In this document: piece by piece, positions 56,212 to 64,000 of the stretch
Layout: each line of letters opens with the position of its first letter
Numbering within the stretch: position 1 is the stretch's first letter
Assembly (NCBI RefSeq): GCF_003315615.1
Contig: NZ_PDCH01000008.1
Span: 20,204-84,203, forward strand
DNA from: Bifidobacterium xylocopae
GTDB lineage: Bacteria; Actinomycetota; Actinomycetes; Actinomycetales; Bifidobacteriaceae
Direction: 5' to 3'
Length of the DNA stretch: 64,000 bases
Made by a program: the position numbers and the translations under genes
The notes under the pieces: generated by a model
Told to the model about the DNA's origin: nothing
Seen by the model: only the letters and a program-made list of their open reading frames with translations
Database searches by the model: none

Positions 56212-56703
56212 ATGACTATTGCTGTATGCCCCGGGTCCTACGATCCGGTCACTTCCGGGCACCTGGACGTGATCGAGCGATCCGCCTCCTTCTTCGACCA
56301 GGTCCACGTGGTGGTGGCCGTCAATATGGCCAAGACGCCGCTGTTCCCCGAGCAGGAGCGCGTCTCGATGATCCACGAGGCACTGGCTGCGGACGGCTAC
56401 TCCGACATCAGGGTGGCATCCACCGATGGGCTGATCACCGACTACTGCAAGCGGGTGGGGGCCACGGTCATTGTCAAGGGGCTGCGGCAGAACGGCGACT
56501 ACGAGGCTGAGCTGGGCATGGCCCTGGTCAACCGCAAGCTGTCGGGCGTGGAGACCCTGTTCCTGCCGGCCGACCCCCTGCGTGAGCACATCTCCTCCAC
56601 GATCGTGAAGGACGTGGCCCGCCACGGCGGCAATATAGAAGGCATGGTGCCGGACAACGTGATCGGCAGACTGCAGGCGGCGATGAGCGAAGGAAGGGGC
56701 TGA
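56212..56703 (+). CDS. coaD: Phosphopantetheine adenylyltransferase
   Basis: A 163-residue enzyme that makes dephospho-CoA from phosphopantetheine and ATP. The nucleotidyltransferase motif [17 protein letters not shown] and the ISSTIVKD segment are intact. It heads a conserved run: coaD, SepIVA-like gene, DUF177, rpmF, rnc. Confidence 0.96.
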   Translation: MTIAVCPGSYDPVTSGHLDVIERSASFFDQVHVVVAVNMAKTPLFPEQERVSMIHEALAADGYSDIRVASTDGLITDYCKRVGATVIVKGLRQNGDYEAELGMALVNRKLSGVETLFLPADPLREHISSTIVKDVARHGGNIEGMVPDNVIGRLQAAMSEGRG

Positions 56704-56704
56704 C

Positions 56705-57841
56705 ATGGCGGCAGGCACAGGCGGCAGGCGAGACGGCGGGGCGGAAGGGCGAAAGGGCCCGGCCGGCGCGGACCCGGATGCGCGCTTCAAACCGGCCGCA
56801 TCAGTCACCGACCTGCCGGCGCACAGCAAGTCCATCCGAGGCGAGCGTCCTGCGGACGACGACAGCACCAACTCCTCTATGATCGCCTCCAAATCCAAGC
56901 GTGATCCGGCGAAAGGGCCCGGCGGCAGCGGTAACCCCGGTGCGACCGGGCACCTGACCGGAACCGGCTCCCTGCCCGGTCTGAGGACCGCAGCCAAGGG
57001 TAGGGCGCACAGCGACCGGCGCACCCCCACATCGACCGGCGCATCCCTGCCGGCCGCGAAACAAGCCGACCGGGCACAGGCCAGCGAGGGGACATCCACC
57101 AGGACCGGCATCCGGGCGGCCGCACAGGACCGGGCATCGGACGCACCCGGCGCGTCCTCCACCGTCCCGGCTTCCGCCCGCTTGGAAGCCTCGCCTGCCC
57201 ATGACCGCCAGCCCAAGCCCGCATCCCCGGAGCGCGACCTGCCGGCCTTGCCGGACATGCGCGAGGAAAAGAACTCGGAGCCGGCCACCCCGGCCTCCCG
57301 TGAGGAGTTCACGACCGTCTACGACATCATCGACCAGATGGAGAGCCTGCTGGATGAGGCCAAATCATCGGTCTTCTCCCCCTCCGTGGCCAAGGTGGAC
57401 CGCGAGGAGTTCATGTCCTCCCTCGCCGACCTCAAGAAGATGCTGCCGGTGCAGCTTGAGCGCGCCTCGGCTCTGATGCGCGAGGCGGAACGGCGTCTCG
57501 ACACCGCCCAGACCCAGGCCAATGCGATCATCTCCCAGGCCCAGAGCCAGGCTGCGGACGTGGTCAGGGAGGCCGGTGAGCAAGCCGAGTTCCTGGCCGG
57601 CCAGGAGAATGTGGTCGCCATCGCCCAGCGCAAGGCTCAGACCATCATCGACCAGGCTCAAGCCCACAGCGATAAGCTCGTCCAGGGGGCCAACGAGTAT
57701 TCAGCCAAGGTGATGGAGGCCTTGAGCGGGCAGCTGGACCACTACCGGCAGGACGTGCAGGCCGGTCTCGGGGTCCTGCGCGAACGCGAACGCGAGGCCG
57801 CCTCCAAGCTGAACCAATCGTATGCGGAGGACGATTCATGA
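56705..57841 (+). CDS. SepIVA-like septation coiled-coil protein
   Basis: 378 residues. The first 200 are disordered and rich in Pro, Ala and Gly. The remainder has a DivIVA-like start (YDIIDQMESLLDEAKSS) followed by a long coiled coil to the C-terminus. The position between coaD and a DUF177 gene matches mycobacterial SepIVA (Rv2927c region), a protein needed for septation. It starts one base after the coaD stop and its stop overlaps the DUF177 start. Confidence 0.8.
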   Translation: MAAGTGGRRDGGAEGRKGPAGADPDARFKPAASVTDLPAHSKSIRGERPADDDSTNSSMIASKSKRDPAKGPGGSGNPGATGHLTGTGSLPGLRTAAKGRAHSDRRTPTSTGASLPAAKQADRAQASEGTSTRTGIRAAAQDRASDAPGASSTVPASARLEASPAHDRQPKPASPERDLPALPDMREEKNSEPATPASREEFTTVYDIIDQMESLLDEAKSSVFSPSVAKVDREEFMSSLADLKKMLPVQLERASALMREAERRLDTAQTQANAIISQAQSQAADVVREAGEQAEFLAGQENVVAIAQRKAQTIIDQAQAHSDKLVQGANEYSAKVMEALSGQLDHYRQDVQAGLGVLREREREAASKLNQSYAEDDS

Positions 57842-58452
57842 CGAACGCGGCAAGCTCGCCCTGGGCGATCCCTGTGGCCCAAGTGGCCCAGAGGCCCGGG
57901 CAGAGCAAGGAGATCGACGGGGACTTCCCCGCACCCAGCGGAATCGGCGACCGGATCGTCGGCGTCAACGAGGGCGAACCGGTCCATGTGTCCGGTTCCA
58001 TGGACTCGATTGTCGATGGCCTGGTCTTCAACGCCCATATCAGCGCCCCCATGCACGCCGAGTGCACCCGCTGCCTGAAACCCCTCTCCGGCCCCAAGGA
58101 GCTGGATCTGGTGGCTTTCTTCCCCTATGAGTACCAACACGAGGGCCGCGACTTCAAGGGCGACGTGGAGATTGTCGCCGGCGAGGAGGAGGCCGGCGAC
58201 GGCAACACCTACCCACTGGCGGATTCAGGCAACGTCGCGGACATCGAAGCCCTCCTGCGCGACAACCTGGTCGAGGCCATGCCCCTCAAGGTCCTGTGCA
58301 AGCCCGATTGCAAGGGCCTGTGCGCCCAGTGCGGCATCAACCTGAACGAACACCCGGACCACCACCACGAGATCAGGGACGACCGCTGGGACGCCCTCGC
58401 CGGTCTCAAGGCCCGGCTGGAAGCCCAGGCGGAGGGCACGGGCAAAGAGTGA
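57838..58452 (+). CDS. DUF177 (YceD-like) protein
   Basis: A 204-residue protein with the DUF177 domain and a C-terminal four-cysteine cluster CKPDCKGLCAQCG. It is almost always next to rpmF, as here, and in bacteria and plastids is linked to 23S rRNA processing or ribosome assembly. The start overlaps the previous stop (ATGA). Confidence 0.92.
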   Translation: MTNAASSPWAIPVAQVAQRPGQSKEIDGDFPAPSGIGDRIVGVNEGEPVHVSGSMDSIVDGLVFNAHISAPMHAECTRCLKPLSGPKELDLVAFFPYEYQHEGRDFKGDVEIVAGEEEAGDGNTYPLADSGNVADIEALLRDNLVEAMPLKVLCKPDCKGLCAQCGINLNEHPDHHHEIRDDRWDALAGLKARLEAQAEGTGKE

Positions 58453-58559
58453 TGCGGCTTCGGCTGACCCGCCGGCGCCCGCTGGCCTTTGGCCAGGGTA
58501 TGCGCTAGACTGCTGTAGGCTTAAGCTCAATGTGATTTCGATCGGAACAGAGGAAGACA

Positions 58560-58757
58560 ATGGCACTGCCAAAGTACAAGACTTCGCGCGCCAACACGCA
58601 TTCGCGCCGCGCCAACTGGAAGACCCAGGCCGTGAGCACGGTCACCTGCCCCAACTGCGGCGCCCCGACCCTGCCCCACATGGCCTGCCCCTCCTGCGGC
58701 ACCTTCCGCGGCCGCGTCTACAAGGACGCCATGCGTTCCAAGTTCGCCGCCAAGTGA
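58560..58757 (+). CDS. rpmF: 50S ribosomal protein L32
   Basis: A 65-residue zinc-ribbon ribosomal protein with CPNCG and CPSCG pairs and the usual [18 protein letters not shown] start. It is followed by an intrinsic terminator before rnc. Confidence 0.97.
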   Translation: MALPKYKTSRANTHSRRANWKTQAVSTVTCPNCGAPTLPHMACPSCGTFRGRVYKDAMRSKFAAK

Positions 58758-58809
58758 GCATGGACCCCGCCCGGCGCCGCTGAGCACCGGCGGGAGCGCA
58801 GCAACCATG

Positions 58810-58841
58810 AACCCTGCCATCGACGGGTGGCGGGGTTCTTT
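58810..58841 (+). terminator. Intrinsic terminator after rpmF
   Basis: AACCCTGCCA / TGGCGGGGTT stem (one G-T pair) with an 8-base loop, followed by CTTTT. Confidence 0.8.
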
Positions 58842-58920
58842 TATACTCGGCAGTAACGGCACCCGGCGGCAAGTGCGGCCTGGGCCGTCAGACGGCTACA
58901 GGGCGAGGCAAGGAGCGGAC

Positions 58921-59841
58921 ATGACCTCATCGACACAGGCGGACGGCACATCGGCGGCCGGTCACACCAAGGCGGAAACACAGGACACAGCTGACGGACG
59001 GGGGCCGCAAGGGCCCAGATCCCAGGAACTGCCCGCACGGGAGCTCTTCAAGGCCCTGGGCCAGACCCTCAAACCCGACCTGCTGGTCCACGCGCTCACC
59101 CACCGTTCCTTCGCCCACGAGCACGAGGGCATGCCCAACAACGAACGCCTGGAGTTTCTGGGCGATGCCGTCCTGGAGCTGGTCTCCACCGAGACCCTCT
59201 ACCGGACCCATCCCGACATGAACGAGGGGCAGCTGGCCAAGATGCGCGCCAAGGCGGTCTCGGAGGAGGCCCTGTCGGCCATCGCACGCACCAAACTCCA
59301 TTTGGGCCAGTACATACTGCTGGGCCACGGGGAGGCCGAATCCGGGGGCAGCGACAAGGATTCCATCCTGTGCGACACGGTCGAGGCCCTGATCGGTGCG
59401 GTCTTCATCGAGCACGGCATAGAGGGCGCACGCACCACGGTCCACATGCTGGTGGACGACACCCTGGCCGAGGTGGCCACCGAAGGCCCCGCCCTCGACT
59501 GGAAGACCTCGATCAGTGTCAAGGCCCGCAAGCTGGGCCTCGGCCAGCCGGACTACCGCATGTCCGTCTCCGGTCCCGACTACGCGCAGGTCTTCACAGC
59601 CGACCTCATCCTCGAGGGCACCCGCGAGGCCATAGGCCAGGGTCGTGCCTCCAGCAAGCGCAAGGCCCAGCTGGCGGCCGCCGAGAAAGCCTGGAAGGCG
59701 CTGGACGACAACGGCACGGTGGCCCGCCTGCGAGACCAGCAGTCCGCCGGTCGACGCTCGGCGCAGGACCGGTCCCGGACCGGGGCGGACGAGGCGACAA
59801 CCGGTGACGAGGAGCCGCAAACCGCGGAGGGAACCGCCTGA
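58921..59841 (+). CDS. rnc: Ribonuclease III
   Basis: A 306-residue double-strand RNA endonuclease. Signature NNERLEFLGDAVLEL, the DTVEALIGAVFIEHG second site, and a C-terminal dsRNA-binding domain (SGPDYAQVFTAD, SSKRKAQLAAAEKAW) are present. Both ends have disordered extensions. The ATG at 58921 follows AAGGAGCGGAC; the frame extends 38 codons further upstream without support. Confidence 0.95.
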   Translation: MTSSTQADGTSAAGHTKAETQDTADGRGPQGPRSQELPARELFKALGQTLKPDLLVHALTHRSFAHEHEGMPNNERLEFLGDAVLELVSTETLYRTHPDMNEGQLAKMRAKAVSEEALSAIARTKLHLGQYILLGHGEAESGGSDKDSILCDTVEALIGAVFIEHGIEGARTTVHMLVDDTLAEVATEGPALDWKTSISVKARKLGLGQPDYRMSVSGPDYAQVFTADLILEGTREAIGQGRASSKRKAQLAAAEKAWKALDDNGTVARLRDQQSAGRRSAQDRSRTGADEATTGDEEPQTAEGTA

Positions 59842-59958
59842 GCCTTCCTTCCTGCGCTGCCCGTCGGCCGGTACAGGGACGGCGGTCCCCGGGCCCCTCC
59901 ACCCGCCAGGCCCAGCCCCCCGTTTAGACTGGAAGACAACCAGAAGGAGAGGAGCACG

Positions 59959-61881
59959 ATGGCACTGCCGACGCCCTTGCAAGCATTCAGCTCGGCCCCG
60001 AAGGAGCCAGCCAGGACCGGGGAAGGAGGGCAGGATCCTGTCGGGGAGGCGATGAACGGGGCCCAGGCCCTGGTCCGCTCCCTGGAGGACCTGGGCGTCT
60101 CGGTCGTCTTCGGCCTGCCCGGCGGCCAGATCCTGCCGGTCTTCGATGCCATGGGGTCCGACAGCAGGTTCCGCTTCGTCCTGACCCGCTCCGAGCAGGC
60201 GGCCGGTCAGGCGGCGGAAGGATACGCACTGGCGAACGGCAATGTGGGTGTCTGCCTGGTATCGTCCGGTGCCAGCGCCACGAACATGGTCACCCCGATT
60301 GCGGAGGCGGCCAGGGATTCCATCCCCCTGGTGATCGTCACCGGCCAGGTGGGCGTCCGGGCCATGGGGTCGGATGCCTTCCAGGAGGTCGATATCCTGG
60401 GCATCACCTACCCCGTGGTCAAGCACTCCTACCTGGTCACCAAGGCCCAGGACATCCCCCGCGTGATGGCCGAGGCCTATTACATCGCCCGGACCGGCAG
60501 GCCCGGCCCTGTCCTGATCGACCTGACCCGCACCGCGCAGACCGAGGCCATGTCCTATTCCTGGCCCCAGCGGATGATCCTGCCTGGCTACAAGCCCACC
60601 ACCAAGGCCCACGGGCATGTGCTCCAGGATGCCTCGGATCTCCTGACCCGCGCCTACCGGCCCTTGCTCTACGTGGGCGGCGGGGCCGTCCGGGCCCGGG
60701 CCGGCGAGCAGGTGGCCACGCTGGCCCGGTTGGCCGGCGCCCCTGTGGTGACCACCCTCTCCTCCCGTGGCATCATACCCGACAGCGATGAGCATGCACT
60801 CGGCATGCCCGGCGTGCATGGCTCGGTGGCGGCGAACGGAGCCATCCAGGAGTGCGACCTCCTGGTCGCCATCGGCGCCCGCTTCGACGACCGTGTCACC
60901 GGCGACCTGGGCCGGTTCGCCCCCGGCGCCAAGGTGGTCCACATCGACATCGACCCGGCTGAAATCGGCAAGACCCGGCCCGTGGATGTGCCGATCGTAG
61001 GAGATGTGGCACAGGTGCTCGACGACCTGAACCTGGAGCTGCCCAAAGCCCAGGAGCGGCTGGGCCGGACCGACCTGGCCCCCTGGTGGCAGCAGATCCA
61101 CGCCTGGCAGGCCGCCTACCCGCCCGCATACGAGCCGGCTCCGGAGGGCGTGTTGTCCCCCCAGTGGGCCGTGCAGGAACTGGGCCGCCTGGCCGCGCCG
61201 GACACGGTATGGGTCACCGGTGTGGGGCAGCACCAGATCTGGGCCAGCCAATTCCTGGATTTCGAACATCCGGGCTCCTGGGTCACCTCCTGCGGACTGG
61301 GGGTCATGGGCTTCGGGCTGCCGGCCGCGATAGGCGCGGCGGTGGGCCTGGATGGCTCCCGCCCGGTCTGGCTGATCGGTGGGGACGGCGGTTTCCAGGT
61401 CTCCTCCGGCGAGCTGGCCGTGGCTAGGCAGCTGGGCCTGCCCATCAAGATCGCCATACTGAACAATTCCTCATACGGTTTGATCCGCCAGTGGCAGACC
61501 CTCTTCTACGGTGGCCGCCACTGCCAGACCGACCTCAACGACGGTGGCCCGGACTCCGCAGGGACGGGTGCGGCCGGGGTCCCCCAGGTCCCGGACCTGG
61601 TGCGCCTGGCGCAGGCCTACGACTGCCTGGGGCTCAGGGCATCGACGCCGGACGAGGCCACCGAGGCCATCGAGCGGGCCCTGGCGGAGAGCGAGCGCCC
61701 GACCCTGATAGACCTGCGCGTATGGCCGGACGCCCAGGTCTGGCCACTGGTCCCGCCGGGGGGCTCGAACAGCGACCTCCTCTACCGGCCCGGCGTCAGC
61801 CCGCTGGCAGTCCGGCCACCGGCGCAGGACCCGGCCACCGGCGCAGGACCCGTATCCGGCAGTGAACAGACCGGGCGTTAA
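59959..61881 (+). CDS. ilvB: Acetolactate synthase large subunit
   Basis: A 640-residue thiamine-diphosphate enzyme, the first step of branched-chain amino acid synthesis. The ThDP-binding motif GDGGFQVSSGELA ... NNSS and the catalytic Glu in SEQAAGQAAEGYA are present. A short N-terminal extension and a Pro-rich C-terminal tail are unusual but minor. AAGGAG precedes the ATG. ilvN follows after 15 bases. Confidence 0.96.
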   Translation: MALPTPLQAFSSAPKEPARTGEGGQDPVGEAMNGAQALVRSLEDLGVSVVFGLPGGQILPVFDAMGSDSRFRFVLTRSEQAAGQAAEGYALANGNVGVCLVSSGASATNMVTPIAEAARDSIPLVIVTGQVGVRAMGSDAFQEVDILGITYPVVKHSYLVTKAQDIPRVMAEAYYIARTGRPGPVLIDLTRTAQTEAMSYSWPQRMILPGYKPTTKAHGHVLQDASDLLTRAYRPLLYVGGGAVRARAGEQVATLARLAGAPVVTTLSSRGIIPDSDEHALGMPGVHGSVAANGAIQECDLLVAIGARFDDRVTGDLGRFAPGAKVVHIDIDPAEIGKTRPVDVPIVGDVAQVLDDLNLELPKAQERLGRTDLAPWWQQIHAWQAAYPPAYEPAPEGVLSPQWAVQELGRLAAPDTVWVTGVGQHQIWASQFLDFEHPGSWVTSCGLGVMGFGLPAAIGAAVGLDGSRPVWLIGGDGGFQVSSGELAVARQLGLPIKIAILNNSSYGLIRQWQTLFYGGRHCQTDLNDGGPDSAGTGAAGVPQVPDLVRLAQAYDCLGLRASTPDEATEAIERALAESERPTLIDLRVWPDAQVWPLVPPGGSNSDLLYRPGVSPLAVRPPAQDPATGAGPVSGSEQTGR

Positions 61882-61896
61882 GGAAAGGCAGCGATC

Positions 61897-62460
61897 ATGG
61901 TCAAGAATGTCACGACCCTAGCGAGCGGCCCCCAGCACACGCTGTCGATTCTGGTGGAGAACCGGCCCGGCGCCTTGACGCGCATCACCGGCCTCTTCGC
62001 CAGGCGCTCCTTCAACATCCTCTCGCTCACCGCCTCTTCCACCGAGCGTTCGGACATCTCCCGCATCACCGTCACCACCGACGCGGAGGGCGCCCCCCTG
62101 GAGCAGATCATCAAACAACTGAACAAACTCCTCCATGTGCTCAAGATCGTGGAGTTGGACCCGGCCCAGACGGTGGAGCGCGAGCTCATCCTGGTCAAGG
62201 TCAAGGCCAATGAACGCACCCGGTCGGATGTACTGGAGATTGTCAAGCTCTTCCGCGTCCGCGTGGTCGATGTCCACCCAGAGTCGCTCACCATCGAAGC
62301 GACCGGCGCCCAAGGCAAGCTGGACGCCCTCCTGGGACTCCTGGCCCCGTATGGCGTGGTTGAGCTGGTCCGCTCCGGAGCGGTCGCGGTCACTCGCGGC
62401 CCCAAGGCCCTGACCGAGAAGGTGCCCGACACCGAGCTTGGCATCCAGGCCGCGCGCTGA
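61897..62460 (+). CDS. ilvN: Acetolactate synthase regulatory subunit
   Basis: A 187-residue small subunit with an N-terminal ACT domain (LSILVENRPGALTRITGLFARRS) and the conserved C-terminal regulatory domain. It confers valine feedback inhibition on IlvB. It is coupled to ilvB; no ilvC is present in the window. Confidence 0.96.
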   Translation: MVKNVTTLASGPQHTLSILVENRPGALTRITGLFARRSFNILSLTASSTERSDISRITVTTDAEGAPLEQIIKQLNKLLHVLKIVELDPAQTVERELILVKVKANERTRSDVLEIVKLFRVRVVDVHPESLTIEATGAQGKLDALLGLLAPYGVVELVRSGAVAVTRGPKALTEKVPDTELGIQAAR

Positions 62461-62590
62461 GCAGCCCTTGGGCGTACGCCGGCCACCTGCCGGCGGCCGC
62501 GCGCTTCCCCGCCCGCACCGGCCGGACTCCTGCCGGACCTGGGCCTGGAGCGGAGGCGGCGTTCCAGGCCGCGCGCTAGATTGGTGAATC

Positions 62591-64000
62591 ATGCCTACGT
62601 ATGATCTTGGTTTGGAACACGTCTCCCTCTCCTTCGCGACCAAGGACATCTTCGACGATGTGACCCAAGGCGTCTTCGAGGGTGACCGCATCGGGATCGT
62701 GGGGCGCAACGGCGACGGGAAATCCACGCTCCTGCAGCTCCTGTCCGGCGGACGCGAGCCTGATTCCGGCCGTGTGACCAGGCGCGGCGGCCTGACCTTC
62801 GGCATGCTCGCCCAGCGCGACCCCCTCAACGACGAAGACAGCCTGCGCAAGGCGGCCCTGGGCGAACGCGAGGACTATGAGTGGGCGGCCGACCCCAAAT
62901 CCCGGGAGATCGTGGAGACCCTCCTGGCCGACATGGATCTGGATGCCCCGGTGGGTTCCCTGTCCGGCGGCCAGCGGCGGCGGGCCGACCTGGCCCGTCT
63001 CCTCCTCCAGGACTGGGACATCCTGGCCCTGGACGAGCCCACCAACCACTTGGACATCGTCACCATCCACTGGCTGGCCGAGCACCTGAGGAACCGCTGG
63101 GCCAAGGGATCGGGCGCCCTGCTGGTCGTCACCCACGACCGCTGGTTCCTGGACGAGGTCTGCTCCCGCATGTGGGAGGTGCACGACGGCGCGATCGACC
63201 CCTTCGAGGGCGGCTATTCGGCCTATATGCTCCAACGGGTGGAGCGCGACCGCCAGGCGGACGTGGCCGAGACCAAGCGGCGGAACCTGGCCCGCAAGGA
63301 GCTGGCCTGGCTCACCCGTGGCGCCCGGGCCCGCGCCACCAAGCAGAAGTTCCACGTCAAGGCCGCCAACGAGCTGATCGCGGACGTGCCGCCCATGCGC
63401 GACACCCTGGAGCTCAAACGGATGGCCACCTCCCGCCTGGGCAAGCAGGTGGTGGACCTGAAGGATGTGACCAAGACCTATCCCCTGGCTCCGGCGGCAG
63501 CTGACCGAAGCGGAGCGGACGGCGGCACGGGCGATAACGGCACGGACACGGCCCTCCCCGAGACCGGCAGGACGCCCAGCGCCGGCGCCACCCCCTCCCG
63601 CACGGTGATCGACGACGTGACCTGGCTGATCGGCCCGGGCGACCGTTTCGGCATCGTCGGCGCCAACGGGGCGGGCAAGTCCACCCTCCTGGGCCTGATC
63701 GACGGCTCGATCGAGCCCACCTCCGGTCGGGTGAGGATCGGCAAGACCGTCAAGTTCGCGGTCCTGAGCCAGCGCCTGGATGAGCTGGAGGAGCTGGGCC
63801 GGTACAAGATCCGCGAGGTCCTCTCCCGCTACAAGGCCTCCTACGAGCTGGACGGCAAGGAGGTCACCCCGGCCCAGCTGATGGAGCGGCTGGGCTTCTC
63901 CTCGGCCCAGCTGATGACCCGCATCGCCGACCTGTCCGGCGGCCAGAAGCGCCGCATGCAGCTCCTGCTCATCCTGCTGGACGAACCCAACGTGCTGATC
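62591..64000 (+). CDS. ABC-F family ATPase, partial (runs off the right edge)
   Basis: 470 codons are visible from the ATG at 62591. There are two ABC cassettes without membrane domains: Walker A GRNGDGKST and GANGAGKST, signatures LSGGQRRR and LSGGQKRR, and Walker B ALDEPTNHLD in the first; the second is cut at LLDEPNVLI. The inter-domain linker is followed by an extra Gly/Ala/Thr-rich insertion between about 300 and 335. ABC-F proteins act on the ribosome in translation or antibiotic protection. Which subgroup this is cannot be told from the part seen. Confidence 0.92.
   Translation, partial: MPTYDLGLEHVSLSFATKDIFDDVTQGVFEGDRIGIVGRNGDGKSTLLQLLSGGREPDSGRVTRRGGLTFGMLAQRDPLNDEDSLRKAALGEREDYEWAADPKSREIVETLLADMDLDAPVGSLSGGQRRRADLARLLLQDWDILALDEPTNHLDIVTIHWLAEHLRNRWAKGSGALLVVTHDRWFLDEVCSRMWEVHDGAIDPFEGGYSAYMLQRVERDRQADVAETKRRNLARKELAWLTRGARARATKQKFHVKAANELIADVPPMRDTLELKRMATSRLGKQVVDLKDVTKTYPLAPAAADRSGADGGTGDNGTDTALPETGRTPSAGATPSRTVIDDVTWLIGPGDRFGIVGANGAGKSTLLGLIDGSIEPTSGRVRIGKTVKFAVLSQRLDELEELGRYKIREVLSRYKASYELDGKEVTPAQLMERLGFSSAQLMTRIADLSGGQKRRMQLLLILLDEPNVLI

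Noticed and set aside
58927..61269. A 780-codon minus-strand frame opposite rnc and ilvB
   Set aside because: Antisense to two well-supported enzymes and has no start signal.
1..64000. CRISPR arrays, rRNA genes, insertion sequences, replication origin
   Set aside because: I found no spaced short repeats, no rRNA sequence, no transposase and no cluster of DnaA-type boxes on reading the window.

Overview
The window reads as a chromosome segment of a high-GC actinobacterium, most likely a member of the Bifidobacteriaceae (Bifidobacterium or a near relative). The pointers are the arabinose genes araB-araD-araA under a LacI-type repressor, the order coaD / SepIVA-like gene / DUF177 / rpmF / rnc / ilvBN, Pr6Pr, DUF3039 and DUF4916 proteins, and a class C sortase pilus cluster. 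The species cannot be named from the sequence alone.

Layout. 1-10.1 kb, minus strand: a truncated Pro/Gly/Gln-rich protein, an oligopeptidase B-type peptidase, an App1-like phosphatase, a stand-alone gcvH, an L,D-transpeptidase with a 14-C tract in its promoter region, NudC, an alpha/beta hydrolase and a DUF4916 Nudix-like protein. 10.2-11.9 kb, plus strand: thioredoxin and a G5-domain wall hydrolase. 12.2-14.9 kb, minus strand: a purine permease and an AEC transporter. 14.9-21.1 kb is an accessory surface-protein region. It holds a frameshifted RhuM-like gene, a decayed RCC1-repeat surface protein, a small membrane ORF, and a large leucine-rich-repeat (LRR) internalin-like protein whose signal peptide is interrupted by a run of 12 G, leaving it one base out of frame. 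21.2-25.6 kb: a small hydrophilic protein and pstSCAB for phosphate import. 25.9-29.4 kb: an MFS exporter, a membrane-anchored HNH nuclease and an aldo/keto reductase.

29.5-34.8 kb is the arabinose operon (araB, araD, araA, read leftwards) with a well-placed promoter, a perfect 14-bp operator palindrome and its LacI-family repressor upstream. 34.9-39.0 kb: rnhB, lepB, rplS and pgi. 39.1-41.5 kb: a membrane acyltransferase and a mannose-1-phosphate guanylyltransferase. Two tRNA genes follow, Thr(CGT) and Leu(TAG). 42-50.5 kb is a sortase-dependent pilus cluster: a large adhesin, the LPMTG major pilin and a class C sortase, then a second large paralogue of the adhesin. 50.6-64 kb is housekeeping: rdgB-rph, a Pr6Pr membrane protein, pncB, an aldo/keto reductase, a DUF3039 protein, coaD to rnc, ilvBN and the start of an ABC-F ATPase.

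The most interesting material is on the cell surface. Two neighbouring surface-protein genes carry a poly-G run beginning at exactly the same nucleotide (third base of codon 19) inside the signal peptide. One is a relic at an in-frame length (13 G). The other is otherwise intact but one G short (12 G). Together with a poly-C run in the L,D-transpeptidase promoter region, this suggests slipped-strand phase variation of the envelope. The pilus cluster adds two paralogous tip-like adhesins of a family I do not recognise, four different sorting-signal variants in the window, and a sortase whose frame suggests a CTG start overlapping the pilin stop codon.
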